A stretch of 36,266 nt of DNA. Origin: Saccharothrix sp. ST-888 (lineage in GTDB: Bacteria; Actinomycetota; Actinomycetes; Streptomycetales; Streptomycetaceae). The translations under genes and the position numbers were made by a program. The DNA lies in NCBI RefSeq assembly GCF_000955975.1, contig NZ_JYJF01000076.1, forward strand, positions 1-36,266, written 5' to 3'. This document shows positions 7,694-16,400 of this stretch, piece by piece. Within the stretch, counting starts at the first letter, position 1; every line of letters begins with the position of its first letter. The notes beneath the pieces were generated by a model that saw only the letters and a program-made list of their open reading frames with translations, made no database searches and was not told the DNA's origin.

Positions 7694-9178
7694 CTAGCGC
7701 CCGTGCAGCCATCCGGCAAGCTTTCCGCCTCGATCGACCGCCCGCAGCCTGCGCTCCGCAGCCTCGCTGACTTCCTCGGTGGTGACCACGAGCAGTTCGT
7801 CGCCGGCCCGCAGCACGGTGGCCTTGTCGGGGACGAAGCTGCTGTCGTCGCGGACCACCAGGGTGACGGCGGCCCCGGCGGGCAGCCGCAGCTCGCCCAC
7901 CTCGACGCCGGACATCCGGGACGTCCCGGAGAGCGCGACCGACAGCAGGCGGCCGTGCAGGTGCTCCAGTGGTGCGGACTCGATGCCCAGGTCCTGGCCC
8001 ATCGCGCCCTCGGAGATCCGCAGTTTGCGGGCGACCAGCGGCAGGGTCGGGCCCTGGAGCAGGGTGAAGACGACGACCAGGATGAAGACGATGTTGAAGA
8101 CCTCCTGCGCCTGCGGCACCTCGGCCACCAGCGGGATGGTCGCCAGCACGATGGGCACCGCTCCGCGCAGCCCGGCCCAGCTCAGCAGGGCCTGCTCGCG
8201 CCAGGGCAGCCGGAACGGCGTGAGGGCGGCGAGGACCGAGGCGGGTCTGGCGACGAAGACCAGCACCGCTCCGATCACCAGTGCCGGGACGATCGCCGAG
8301 CGCATGGTGTCGGGGTTGCAGAGCAGGCCGAGCACCACGAACATGCCGATCTGCCCGATCCAGGCCAGTCCGTCCGCGAAGCCCCGGACGGCGGGGCCGT
8401 GCGGAAGCTTGGCGTTCCCGAGGATCACCGAGGCGATGTAGACCGCCAGGAAGCCGGAGCCGTGCAGCAGCGAGCCGCCCGCGTACGCCAGTACGGCCAG
8501 CGACATCACGGCGATCGGGTAGAGGCCGGAGGAGGGCAGCGCGACGTGCTTGATCCCGTACGCGCCGATCCTGCCTATGGCGAATCCCACAGCGGCACCG
8601 ATGGCCAGCTCGGCGATGATCGTGCCGACCAGGACGTACCAGGAGTCCAGCGGTCCGGTGGTGGCGAAGGCGACCACCAGGATGACCACGGGGGCGTCGT
8701 TGAAGCCGGACTCGGCCTCCAGCAGTCCGGTCAGCCGGGTGGGCAGCGGCACCATCCGCAGCACCGAGAAGACCGCCGCGGCATCGGTGGAGGAGACGAT
8801 CGCGCCGAGCAGCAGGGAGACCCGCCAGTCGAATCCGACCAGCCAGTGGGCGCCCGCGGCGGTGACGAAGACGCTGACCGCCACACCCAGGGTGGCCAGC
8901 ACCGAGGCGGCCGGCATGACCGGTTTTATGGTCGTCCAGCTGGTCTTCAGACCGCCCTCGGCGAGGATCACCACCAGGGCCGCGTAGCCGAGGACCTGGG
9001 TGAGTTCGGCATTGTTGAAGGTGACTCCGAGGCCGTTCTGGCCCAGTGCGACGCCGATCCCCAGGTAGATCAGAAGGCTGGGCAGCCCTGATCGGGTCGA
9101 GATTCGCACGGCCACCACCGCGAACAGAAGGATCACGGAGAACTCGAGCAGGAGGCGGTTCAGGTGGTCGACAGTCAC
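7694..9178 (-). CDS. CPA1-type K+(Na+)/H+ antiporter with C-terminal TrkA-C domain
   Basis: A 494-aa monovalent cation:proton antiporter of the NhaP/NhaP2 class. Residues ~1-390 form about 12 membrane spans, with conserved blocks such as LLLGAIVSSTDAAAVFSVLR and GLLEAESGFNDAPVVILVVA; the TDAA and ND pairs belong to the ion-binding core. After a linker, residues ~415-480 form a TrkA-C/RCK_C regulatory domain (VGELRLPAGAAVTLVVRDDS...LRAGDELLVVTTEE), which often binds a nucleotide ligand. GTG 9178 was chosen for AGGTG upstream; GTG 9196 would add six Cys/His-containing residues. Ion selectivity cannot be told from sequence. It is divergent from the acylase gene. Confidence 0.88.
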   Translation of the reverse strand: MTVDHLNRLLLEFSVILLFAVVAVRISTRSGLPSLLIYLGIGVALGQNGLGVTFNNAELTQVLGYAALVVILAEGGLKTSWTTIKPVMPAASVLATLGVAVSVFVTAAGAHWLVGFDWRVSLLLGAIVSSTDAAAVFSVLRMVPLPTRLTGLLEAESGFNDAPVVILVVAFATTGPLDSWYVLVGTIIAELAIGAAVGFAIGRIGAYGIKHVALPSSGLYPIAVMSLAVLAYAGGSLLHGSGFLAVYIASVILGNAKLPHGPAVRGFADGLAWIGQIGMFVVLGLLCNPDTMRSAIVPALVIGAVLVFVARPASVLAALTPFRLPWREQALLSWAGLRGAVPIVLATIPLVAEVPQAQEVFNIVFILVVVFTLLQGPTLPLVARKLRISEGAMGQDLGIESAPLEHLHGRLLSVALSGTSRMSGVEVGELRLPAGAAVTLVVRDDSSFVPDKATVLRAGDELLVVTTEEVSEAAERRLRAVDRGGKLAGWLHGR

Positions 9179-9424
9179 GCAGTGGCACCTCGGCACGTCG
9201 TAGGGGCGGTCGGGGCAGGTGGGTGGTCGGAGCTGATGGCTCGTTCGACGACTTGTTACTCAGTCTAACATTTTACCTGCTCTTTGATCGTCGGTGTCCG
9301 CCCGGCGAGACCGGTAGGGTCCACCTCAGCCCACCGTGGACGTCCCCCGTGCATGTCCGCCAGTTGAGTCGCCCTAATGTGGTGACCTGTCACGGCCGTC
9401 AACGCAACCCAGCCAAGGACCCAG

Positions 9425-12142
9425 ATGCCCCGCTCGAAGAAGTTCCGGCGCGCCCGTCTGATCGTGCTCGTGCTGGTCGTGTTGCTCGTGGCCGCCGTCG
9501 GAGGCGGCGGCTACTGGGCGGTCAGCGCCGTCCGCGCCTCGTTCCCCGACGTGGACGGCAGCGTGACGGTGGCCGGCATGTCCGCGCCCGTGGACGTCAA
9601 GCGCGACGCCAACGGCATCCCGCAGCTGTACGCCGACACCCCCGAGGACCTGTTCCGCGCCCAGGGCTACGTCCAGGCCCAGGACCGGTTCTGGGAGATG
9701 GACGTCCGACGCCACATCACCTCGGGCCGGCTCTCCGAGATGTTCGGCTCCGGCCAGGTCGAGGCCGACACCTTCCTGCGCACCATGGGCTGGCGCCAGG
9801 TCGCGCAGCAGGAGTACGACACCCAGCTGTCCGCCGACACCAAGAAGTACCTGAAGGCCTACTCGGACGGGGTCAACGCCTGGCTCGACCAGCACCCCGG
9901 CGGTCAGAGCGCCTCGCTGGAGTACACCCTGCTCGGCACGGTGAACAGCAGCTACAAGCCCGAGGCGTGGGACCCGGTCGACTCGGTGGCCTGGCTCAAG
10001 GCGATGGCCTGGAACCTCTCCGGCAACATGCAGGAGGAGATCGACCGCTCGCTGCTCTCCCAGGACTTCGCGCCGGAGCAGATCGCCCAGCTCTACCCGG
10101 CCTACCCGTACGACCGCAACGGCACCATCGTGAAGACCGGCACGGTCGGCACGGACGGCACCTACAAGCCGGCCGACGGCTCCGCCGCCCCGACGAGTGC
10201 CGCCCAGGGCCGGGCCACCACCAGCGCGCTGTTCACCAACATCTCCGACAAGATGGCCGCGCTGCCGCAGCTGCTCGGCCCGCAGGGCCAGGGCATCGGC
10301 TCCAACTCCTGGGTGGTCAGCGGTGACCACACCACCACCGGCAAGCCGCTGCTGGCCAACGACCCGCACCTCGGCCCCGGCCTGCCCTCGGTCTGGTACC
10401 AGATGGGCCTGCACTGCCGGACCGTCAGCGCCACCTGCGCCTTCGACACCTCGGGCTTCACCTTCGCCGGGATGCCCGGCGTGGTGATCGGCCACAACCA
10501 GAAGGTCTCCTGGGGCTTCACCAACCTCGGCGCCGATGTCACCGACCTCTACCTGGAGAAGGTCACCGGCCCCGACACCTACCTGGTCGACGGCCAGAAC
10601 GTGAAGTTCCAGACCCGCAAGGAGACCATCAAGGTCGCCGGCGGCGCCGACCGGACCATCACCGTCCGCAGCACCGACCGCGGCCCGCTGATCTCGGACC
10701 AGAGCTCCGAGCAGCAGACCGTCGGCAAGTACGCCCCCGCGGGCAACGCGGCCCCCGACCGGGCCCAGGGCTACGGCGTGGCACTCCAGTGGACCGCCCT
10801 CACCCCGGGCAAGACCATGGACGCCGTCTTCAAGCTCGACCGCGCGGCCAACTGGACCGACTTCCGGTCCGCCGCCGCCGACTTCGCGGTCCCCGCCCAG
10901 AACCTGATCTACGCCGACACCAGCAACAACATCGGCTACCAGGCGCCGGGCATGATCCCGCAGCGCACCAAAGGCGACGGCAGCTACCCGGCCCCCGGCT
11001 GGGACTCCAGCTACGGCTGGAAGAAGGACTTCGTGCCCTTCAACTCGCTGCCGTACAGCTTCAACCCCAAGAACGGCTACATCGTCACCGCCAACCAGGC
11101 CGTGGTGGACGCCACGTACCCGTACCTGCTCACCAAGGACTGGGAGTACGGCACCCGGGCCAAGGAGATCACCGACCTGATCGACGGCAAGCTGAAGAAC
11201 GGCGGCAAGATCTCGCCGGACGACATGCAGTCGATGCAGCTGGACAACACCAACGTGATGGCCCAGACGCTGGTCCCGCTGCTGCTCAAGGTCAACATCA
11301 ACGACCCGTACGTCCGCGAGGCGCAGGACCTGCTCAAGGACTGGAACTACCACCAGGACGCGTACTCCGCCGCCGCCGCGTACTACAACGGCGTCTGGCG
11401 CCAGCTGCTCACCCTCGCGTTCGGCCAGAAGTTCCCGGCCGACCTCCGCGCCAAGGGCGACTGCCTGCTGGTCCGCCAGAAGAGCAACAACACGCTTCCC
11501 GACGACGCGATCGGCGGTGCCGCGCACCCGGTCACCGAGTGCGGCACCCGCGACGCCCACTTCGCCCAGCCCGACGGCGGCGACCGGTGGACCGAGGTGG
11601 TCCGGCAGCTGCTCGCCAACCCGAAGAGCACCTGGTGGGACTACATCGACTCCAACCACGTGCAGCAGCACGGCCTGAACAACCTGCTCGCCGAGGCCAT
11701 GAAGGACGCCCGTCAGGACCTCACGGCGCAGATGGGCAAGGACATCTCCACCTGGAACTGGGGCCGGCTGCACTCCCTGACCCTCAAGGAGCAGACGCTC
11801 GGCACCGACGACTCCTCGATCGCCTCCGGGCTGGTCCACAAGCTGCTCAACCGCGGCCCGTACCAGCTCTCCGGCGGCAGCGCGGCGGTCAACGCCTCCG
11901 GGTGGAACGCGGCTGCGGGGTACCAGGTGGACTGGATCCCCTCGATGCGGATGGTCGTCGACCTGAGCGACTTCAACGCCTCCCGCTGGATCAACGTCGG
12001 CGGTGCCTCGGGCCACGCCTTCCACGCCAACTACAACGACCAGACCGCCCTGTGGGCCAAGGGCGAACTCCTCCCCTGGGCCTGGTCGGCGGACGCGGTG
12101 GAGAAGGCGACCAAGCACAAGCTGGTCCTCAGCGCCCAGTAG
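9425..12142 (+). CDS. Penicillin acylase family (Ntn-hydrolase) protein, membrane-anchored
   Basis: A 905-aa member of the penicillin amidase family S45. After a basic N-terminus, one hydrophobic stretch (about residues 11-32) exports it and probably anchors it. The alpha-chain region follows (VDVKRDANGIPQLYADTPED, FRAQGYVQAQDRFWEMDVRR). The autocatalytic cleavage point is at GIGSNSWVVSG: Ser293 in the S-N-x-W motif is the expected N-terminal nucleophile of the beta chain. LLANDPHLGPGLPSVWY is the next conserved block. Relatives cleave N-acyl bonds, including acyl-homoserine lactones, penicillins and cyclic lipopeptides; the substrate here is unknown. ATG 9425 is preceded by AAGGA. It is transcribed alone and converges on the cyclo-ligase through a long hairpin. 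Confidence 0.92.
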   Translation: MPRSKKFRRARLIVLVLVVLLVAAVGGGGYWAVSAVRASFPDVDGSVTVAGMSAPVDVKRDANGIPQLYADTPEDLFRAQGYVQAQDRFWEMDVRRHITSGRLSEMFGSGQVEADTFLRTMGWRQVAQQEYDTQLSADTKKYLKAYSDGVNAWLDQHPGGQSASLEYTLLGTVNSSYKPEAWDPVDSVAWLKAMAWNLSGNMQEEIDRSLLSQDFAPEQIAQLYPAYPYDRNGTIVKTGTVGTDGTYKPADGSAAPTSAAQGRATTSALFTNISDKMAALPQLLGPQGQGIGSNSWVVSGDHTTTGKPLLANDPHLGPGLPSVWYQMGLHCRTVSATCAFDTSGFTFAGMPGVVIGHNQKVSWGFTNLGADVTDLYLEKVTGPDTYLVDGQNVKFQTRKETIKVAGGADRTITVRSTDRGPLISDQSSEQQTVGKYAPAGNAAPDRAQGYGVALQWTALTPGKTMDAVFKLDRAANWTDFRSAAADFAVPAQNLIYADTSNNIGYQAPGMIPQRTKGDGSYPAPGWDSSYGWKKDFVPFNSLPYSFNPKNGYIVTANQAVVDATYPYLLTKDWEYGTRAKEITDLIDGKLKNGGKISPDDMQSMQLDNTNVMAQTLVPLLLKVNINDPYVREAQDLLKDWNYHQDAYSAAAAYYNGVWRQLLTLAFGQKFPADLRAKGDCLLVRQKSNNTLPDDAIGGAAHPVTECGTRDAHFAQPDGGDRWTEVVRQLLANPKSTWWDYIDSNHVQQHGLNNLLAEAMKDARQDLTAQMGKDISTWNWGRLHSLTLKEQTLGTDDSSIASGLVHKLLNRGPYQLSGGSAAVNASGWNAAAGYQVDWIPSMRMVVDLSDFNASRWINVGGASGHAFHANYNDQTALWAKGELLPWAWSADAVEKATKHKLVLSAQ

Positions 12143-12170
12143 GGCGTCGGAGCGAGCGGACGACCGTCCA

Positions 12171-12233
12171 GGGGCGCGGGGAACTGCGCGGCCGTGCCTT
12201 CCACCGAGGGCCGCCCGCAGTTCCCCGCGCCCC
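12171..12233. terminator. Bidirectional hairpin built from a streptomycete repeat element
   Basis: The arms GGGGCGCGGGGAACTGCG (12171-12188) and its exact reverse complement (12216-12233) form an 18-bp stem around a 27-base loop. It lies between the convergent acylase and cyclo-ligase genes and ends 25 bp from the latter's stop, so it can serve both. The arm is a form of the GGGGCGCGGGGAACTGCGCG element that I remember recurring between genes in Streptomyces genomes. A related copy is at 19587-19605. Confidence 0.75.
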
Positions 12234-12258
12234 TGAGTGCGTCGGTGCCCCGGGCGCG

Positions 12259-12840
12259 TCAGTGCTGCTTGAGGCGGTGGACGGCGGCCGGGGTGACCGC
12301 CACCTGCACCGGCAGGTCGTGCGGCTCGGCGGGGACGGCGTCGAGCAGTTCGGTGTCGTACAGCAGGGTGGCCAGCACCGGGCGGGCCCGAGCACGGGCC
12401 AGCCGGGCCAGGACCCGGTCGTACGAGCCGCCGCCGCGGCCGAGCCGCAGACCCTGCCGGTCCACCGCGAGCCCAGGCAGCAGCACCAGCGCGGCGGTGC
12501 AGACCTCCTCGGGGCCGAGCCGCGGTCCGGTCGGCTCCAGCAGCCCGCGCCCGGCGGGGGCGAGCTGCTCGGGGCCCTGGTACTCGGCCCAGTCCAGGTC
12601 GTTGTCGGGGAGCAGCACCGGCAGCAGCACCCGAACCCCCCGCTCCCGCAGGGCTTCCAGCAGCGGCCGGGTGCCGGGCTCCGCCCCGACCGAGACGTAC
12701 GCGGCGACGGTCTGCCCCGCTCCGGCCAGTTCCACGGCGCGTTCGGACAGTGCGGCGGCGGCGGTTTCACGCCATTCGGGCGACAGCGCACGCCGGTCCG
12801 CGAGCAACCGTGACCTCAGCTCGGCCTTCTCGTTGTGCAA
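12259..12840 (-). CDS. 5-formyltetrahydrofolate cyclo-ligase
   Basis: A 193-aa soluble enzyme that uses ATP to convert 5-formyl-THF to 5,10-methenyl-THF, recovering a dead-end folate. Family marks are the N-terminal KAELRSRLLADRRALSP substrate/ATP region, the middle GLLEPTGP block, and the C-terminal LVLLPGLAVDRQGLRLGRGG with GGGSYDR, the nucleotide-binding loop. The length is normal. The start is TTG 12840, with a perfect AGGAGG 5 bases upstream and no better ATG or GTG. It is divergent from the GGDEF gene, with 88 bp between starts. Confidence 0.93.
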   Translation of the reverse strand: MHNEKAELRSRLLADRRALSPEWRETAAAALSERAVELAGAGQTVAAYVSVGAEPGTRPLLEALRERGVRVLLPVLLPDNDLDWAEYQGPEQLAPAGRGLLEPTGPRLGPEEVCTAALVLLPGLAVDRQGLRLGRGGGSYDRVLARLARARARPVLATLLYDTELLDAVPAEPHDLPVQVAVTPAAVHRLKQH

Positions 12841-12928
12841 TGGATCCTCCTGGGTTCCGCTCCCGCCGACGCCACGGGTCTGTCCCGTGCCGCCCGGCGT
12901 TCAGAGCCTGACATGCGGAAGGCGATGG

Positions 12929-13966
12929 ATGTCCACCCAGCTGCTGGCCGCCGCCCTGGCCGGGCTGAGCGCCACCGGGCTGGCCACGGCCGTGCTGTCC
13001 GGTCTGCGGCTGCGCCGGTCCACGGCGGCCGCCGCCGAGCGGGAGTCGGCTCTGGGGCAGCGGATCGCCGAGCTGGAGGCCGAGTGCGACGTGCTCCGCC
13101 GGACCGCCTCCTGCGACCCGCAGACCGGTGTCTGGAACTACCGCCACCTCCAACTCACCCTGGACCGGGAGGTGGAGCGCTCCCGCCGGGCCGAGCCGGG
13201 CGAGCGCCCGCGCCGGCTGGCGCTGCTGATGATGGAGATCACGGGTTTCGAGGCGGTGGTGGCCGAGCACGGGCGGCGCCGGGCCAACGCCGTGCTGCGG
13301 GACCTGGCGCAGCGGCTGAGCGTGGAGATCCGCCGTTCGGACACCCTCGGCCGGTACGGCGGTGAGGAGTTCCTGGTCGTCCTGCCGGACACCGGGGCGG
13401 ACGGCGCGGCGCACGTCGCCGAGCGGCTGTGCTGGTCGGTGCGCAGACACCGGCTGCTGGACTGGTCGCCCGCAGGCCCGGAGCCGCGCCGACCGGTCGG
13501 CGGCAACGGTCTGACCGCCGCGATCGGTGTCGCGGTGCTGCCCGCCGACGGGGCGCACGCCGCCGTGCTGCTGCGCGCCGCGGACCGGGCGCTGGCCCGC
13601 GCCCGCGCCGACGGCGGCGACTGCTGGCGTACGGCCGACCCCACCGATCACGGTGACCGCACCGACCACACCAACCCCACAGGCAGCGAGAGCCCCGTCA
13701 GTCACACAAGGCCCGTGGAGCCCGCGCATCCGACGAGCCACGTACACCACTCGCACCCAACTGTCCTCATCGGCAACAGCGATGGTATCGAACCGACCCC
13801 CATAACCGCCGTATCCCAGGATGGAGCGGAAGTTCGGAACATTAGGCCCAAAAGCATGGAAAACACCGGTAATCTGGCGCCCTGCACCGGAGAGGCGGCT
13901 CCTCTCGCCTCCGTCGGTGCTGCCCACACCACTGCCGCTGTGGCCGCCGCTCACGATGGGATCTGA
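12929..13966 (+). CDS. Diguanylate cyclase (GGDEF domain)
   Basis: A 345-aa protein predicted to make c-di-GMP, which in Streptomyces controls development through BldD. An N-terminal hydrophobic stretch (residues ~4-24) is followed by a short coiled region and one GGDEF domain (~50-240). The active-site loop GGEEF is at 144-148. The product-inhibition I-site RRSD (135-138) lies exactly five residues before it, as in PleD, so both synthesis and feedback look intact. CDPQTGVWNYRHLQ is the conserved entry motif. There is no sensor or EAL domain. ATG 12929 has GGAAGG at 6 bases. The last ~105 codons (from ~13645) are low-complexity and use AT-rich codons, so the true end or frame there is doubtful; galU starts 75 bp later. 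Confidence 0.85.
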   Translation: MSTQLLAAALAGLSATGLATAVLSGLRLRRSTAAAAERESALGQRIAELEAECDVLRRTASCDPQTGVWNYRHLQLTLDREVERSRRAEPGERPRRLALLMMEITGFEAVVAEHGRRRANAVLRDLAQRLSVEIRRSDTLGRYGGEEFLVVLPDTGADGAAHVAERLCWSVRRHRLLDWSPAGPEPRRPVGGNGLTAAIGVAVLPADGAHAAVLLRAADRALARARADGGDCWRTADPTDHGDRTDHTNPTGSESPVSHTRPVEPAHPTSHVHHSHPTVLIGNSDGIEPTPITAVSQDGAEVRNIRPKSMENTGNLAPCTGEAAPLASVGAAHTTAAVAAAHDGI

Positions 13967-14041
13967 AGGCGAACCTGGGTTTCACGATTGGTTAACCCAG
14001 ATCTCAGCTCAGCGGAACCATGCCTTAGTAAGGTCGACGCC

Positions 14042-14962
14042 ATGACGAAGATGCACCCCCGAATGCCCGTCACCAAGGCGGTTGTTCCTGCCGCAGGGTT
14101 GGGGACCCGCTTCCTGCCGGCCACCAAGGCGACGCCGAAGGAGATGCTGCCGGTCGTCGACAAGCCGGCCATCCAGTACGTCGTCGAAGAGGCCGCCGCC
14201 GCGGGGCTCTCCGACATACTGATGGTCACCGGGCGCAACAAGCGGGCGCTGGAGGACCACTTCGACCGGGCGTACGAGCTGGAGGAGCTGCTCGCACGCA
14301 AGGGTGACCGGGACAAGCTCAAGCGCGTCCAGGAGTCCGCCCGGCTCGCCAACATGCACTACGTCCGGCAGGGCGACCCCAAGGGCCTCGGCCACGCCGT
14401 CTCGGTCGCCGAACAGCACGTCGCGGGCCAGCCGTTCGCCGTCCTGCTCGGTGACGACCTGATCGATCCGCGCGACCCGCTGCTCTCCCGGATGATCCAG
14501 GTGCAGCAGGAGCTCGGCGGCTCGGTGGTCGCGCTGATGGAGGTCGACCCCTCGCAGATCCACCTCTACGGCTGTGCCGCCGTGAAGCCCAACGGCTTCG
14601 GCGACGACGTCTTCCGGGTCACCGACCTGGTGGAGAAGCCGGAGACCGCTGACGCGCCGTCGAACTACGCGGTGATCGGCCGCTACATCCTCGACCCGAC
14701 GATCTTCGACGTGCTGCGCGAGACCAGGCCCGGCCGGGGCGGCGAGATCCAGCTGACCGACGCGCTGCGCGAGCTGGCCCAGCGGGACGAGTCCACCGGC
14801 GGCCCGGTCCACGGTGTGATCTTCAAGGGCCGCCGTTATGACACGGGCGACCGCGCGGACTACCTTCGCGCTATCGTCCGACTTGCGTGTGAGCGCGAGG
14901 ACCTGGGGTCGGAGTTCCGTTCCTGGCTCAGGGAGTTCGTGGCCACCGAGATGCAGGACTGA
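14042..14962 (+). CDS. galU: UTP-glucose-1-phosphate uridylyltransferase
   Basis: A 306-aa nucleotidyltransferase that makes UDP-glucose from UTP and glucose-1-phosphate for wall polymers and glycans. Near the N-terminus AGLGTRFLPATKATPKEMLP is the nucleotide-binding signature. Later blocks are KPAIQYVVEEA, QGDPKGLGHAV, LLGDDLID, LVEKPE, and GGEIQLTDAL, all typical of bacterial GalU. ATG 14042 (MTKMHPRMPVTKAVVPAAG) has AAGG 8 bases upstream; an in-frame upstream extension adds 18 poorly coding residues. It begins the galU-moeA/glp-moaC-mog-GNAT-sepX block on one strand, with 26 bp to the next gene. In Corynebacterium galU also precedes glp. Confidence 0.95.
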   Translation: MTKMHPRMPVTKAVVPAAGLGTRFLPATKATPKEMLPVVDKPAIQYVVEEAAAAGLSDILMVTGRNKRALEDHFDRAYELEELLARKGDRDKLKRVQESARLANMHYVRQGDPKGLGHAVSVAEQHVAGQPFAVLLGDDLIDPRDPLLSRMIQVQQELGGSVVALMEVDPSQIHLYGCAAVKPNGFGDDVFRVTDLVEKPETADAPSNYAVIGRYILDPTIFDVLRETRPGRGGEIQLTDALRELAQRDESTGGPVHGVIFKGRRYDTGDRADYLRAIVRLACEREDLGSEFRSWLREFVATEMQD

Positions 14963-14988
14963 GCTGCGAAGAAGGCGAGCGTGAGGCG

Positions 14989-16311
14989 ATGACCGGGACG
15001 AACGACCCCTGCTGCGGAGAGACTCCGGTCCCGGCCGCGCCGCGGATGTGGACGGTCGACGAGCACCTCGCCGACGTCCTCGGGGAGATCGCCCCGCTCC
15101 CGGCGATCGAACTCCAACTGCTCGACGCCCAGGGCTGCACCCTCGCCGAGGACGTCGTCGCCGCCACCGACCTGCCGCCCTTCGACAACAGCTCGATGGA
15201 CGGCTACGCGCTGCGCACCGCCGACACCGCCGGCGCCACCGAGCAGTACCCCTCGGTGCTCACCGTGGTCGGCGACATCGCGGCCGGCGCGGGCGAACTG
15301 CCCAAGGTCGGCCCCGGGCAGGCCGCCCGGATCATGACCGGTGCCCCGATGCCGCCCGGCGCCGAAGCCGTCGCCCCGGTCGAGTGGACCGACGGCGGCA
15401 CCGGCACCGGACAGGCCGCCGACAGCATGGGAGCCCCGGTCGAGAACGAGGAGGTACGCGTCCTGCGCCCGGTCGGCGAGGGCGCGTACATCCGCCGCCG
15501 CGGCAGCGACATCGCCACGGGCGACCACGTGCTCCCGGCCGGGACCGTGCTCGGCCCGACCCAGCTCGGCCTGTTGGCCGCCATCGGCCGGGGCATGGTC
15601 CGGGTCCGGCCCCGGCCGCGCGTGGTGGTGCTCTCCACCGGCAGCGAACTGGTCCAGCCCGGCGAGCCGGTGGGCCCCGGGCAGATCTCCGACTCCAACA
15701 GCTTCACCCTCACCGCCGCCGCCCGGGACGCGGGCGCCATCGCCTACCGGGTCGGCGGCGTCCCGGACGACGCGGCGACCCTGCGGGCCGTCCTGGAGGA
15801 CCAGTTGGGCCGGGCCGATCTGATCGTCACCAGCGGTGGTGTCAGCGTCGGCGCGTACGACGTGGTCAAGGAGGCCCTCCAGTCGGTCGAGGGCGGTGCG
15901 GCCGCCGGTGTCGACTTCCGCCGGCTGCGGATGCAGCCGGGCAAGCCGCAGGGCTTCGGCCGGATCGGCGCGGGGGCGGGTGTGCCGCTGCTGGCGCTGC
16001 CCGGCAACCCGGTCAGCTCGTACATCTCCTTCGAGCTCTTCGTCCGCCCGGTCATCCGCACCATGCTCGGTGCCACCGACGTCCACCGCCCGGTCGTCCG
16101 GGCCGTCTGCCCGGCCGAACTGCGCTCCCCGGCAGGGCGGCGGCAGTTCCTGCGCGGCTGGTACGCGGACGGCGAGGTGCGCCCGGTCGGCGGCGAGGGC
16201 TCGCACCTGGTCGGTGCGCTCGCCAGGGCCAACTGCCTGATCACCGTTCCGGAGGAGACCACCTCGCTGGCCCCCGGCAGCACCGTGGATGTGGTCCTTC
16301 TCACGGACTGA
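14989..16311 (+). CDS. glp: MoeA-family molybdotransferase, probably gephyrin-like Glp
   Basis: A 440-aa MoeA/gephyrin-E-domain protein. It carries the MoeA marks FDNSSMDGYALR, GQAARIMTGAPMPPGAEAV, SDSNSFTL, VTSGGVSVGAYDVVKEAL, MQPGKPQGFGR and LPGNPVSSYISFELF, with the MPT-binding and C-terminal beta-barrel domains complete. MoeA inserts molybdate into molybdopterin. In Corynebacterium the homologue in this same genomic setting, Glp, instead binds FtsZ and the membrane receptor GlpR. Because sepX/glpR follows three genes on, I favour Glp, although moaC and mog next to it also fit a cofactor role; both may hold. ATG 14989 is used; its ribosome-binding site is poorly spaced (GAGG at 2 bases, GAAGG at 13), and Met20 is an alternative without one. 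Confidence 0.88.
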   Translation: MTGTNDPCCGETPVPAAPRMWTVDEHLADVLGEIAPLPAIELQLLDAQGCTLAEDVVAATDLPPFDNSSMDGYALRTADTAGATEQYPSVLTVVGDIAAGAGELPKVGPGQAARIMTGAPMPPGAEAVAPVEWTDGGTGTGQAADSMGAPVENEEVRVLRPVGEGAYIRRRGSDIATGDHVLPAGTVLGPTQLGLLAAIGRGMVRVRPRPRVVVLSTGSELVQPGEPVGPGQISDSNSFTLTAAARDAGAIAYRVGGVPDDAATLRAVLEDQLGRADLIVTSGGVSVGAYDVVKEALQSVEGGAAAGVDFRRLRMQPGKPQGFGRIGAGAGVPLLALPGNPVSSYISFELFVRPVIRTMLGATDVHRPVVRAVCPAELRSPAGRRQFLRGWYADGEVRPVGGEGSHLVGALARANCLITVPEETTSLAPGSTVDVVLLTD

Positions 16312-16400
16312 GCAGGGCGGGGAGGTACGGTAGCGCGGTATTCGTACCCGCAGCACGGTGTTCGCGCCGCGCACCCTGGCCGTACCCATGGAGTTTCCCC

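Noticed and set aside
4876..7719. 947-codon minus-strand ORF across fmdB and MFS genes
   Set aside because: An out-of-frame open stretch typical of high-GC DNA; real FmdB and MFS proteins occupy other frames.
9250..9290. AT-rich GTTACTCAGTCTAAC patch as an operator
   Set aside because: The inverted arms are only 4 bp (GTTA/TAAC) and no regulator gene is adjacent; it may be part of the antiporter promoter.
9374..12118. 914-codon minus-strand ORF opposite the acylase
   Set aside because: Low-complexity Val/Gly/Leu/Arg shadow; the plus strand carries the S45 catalytic motif.
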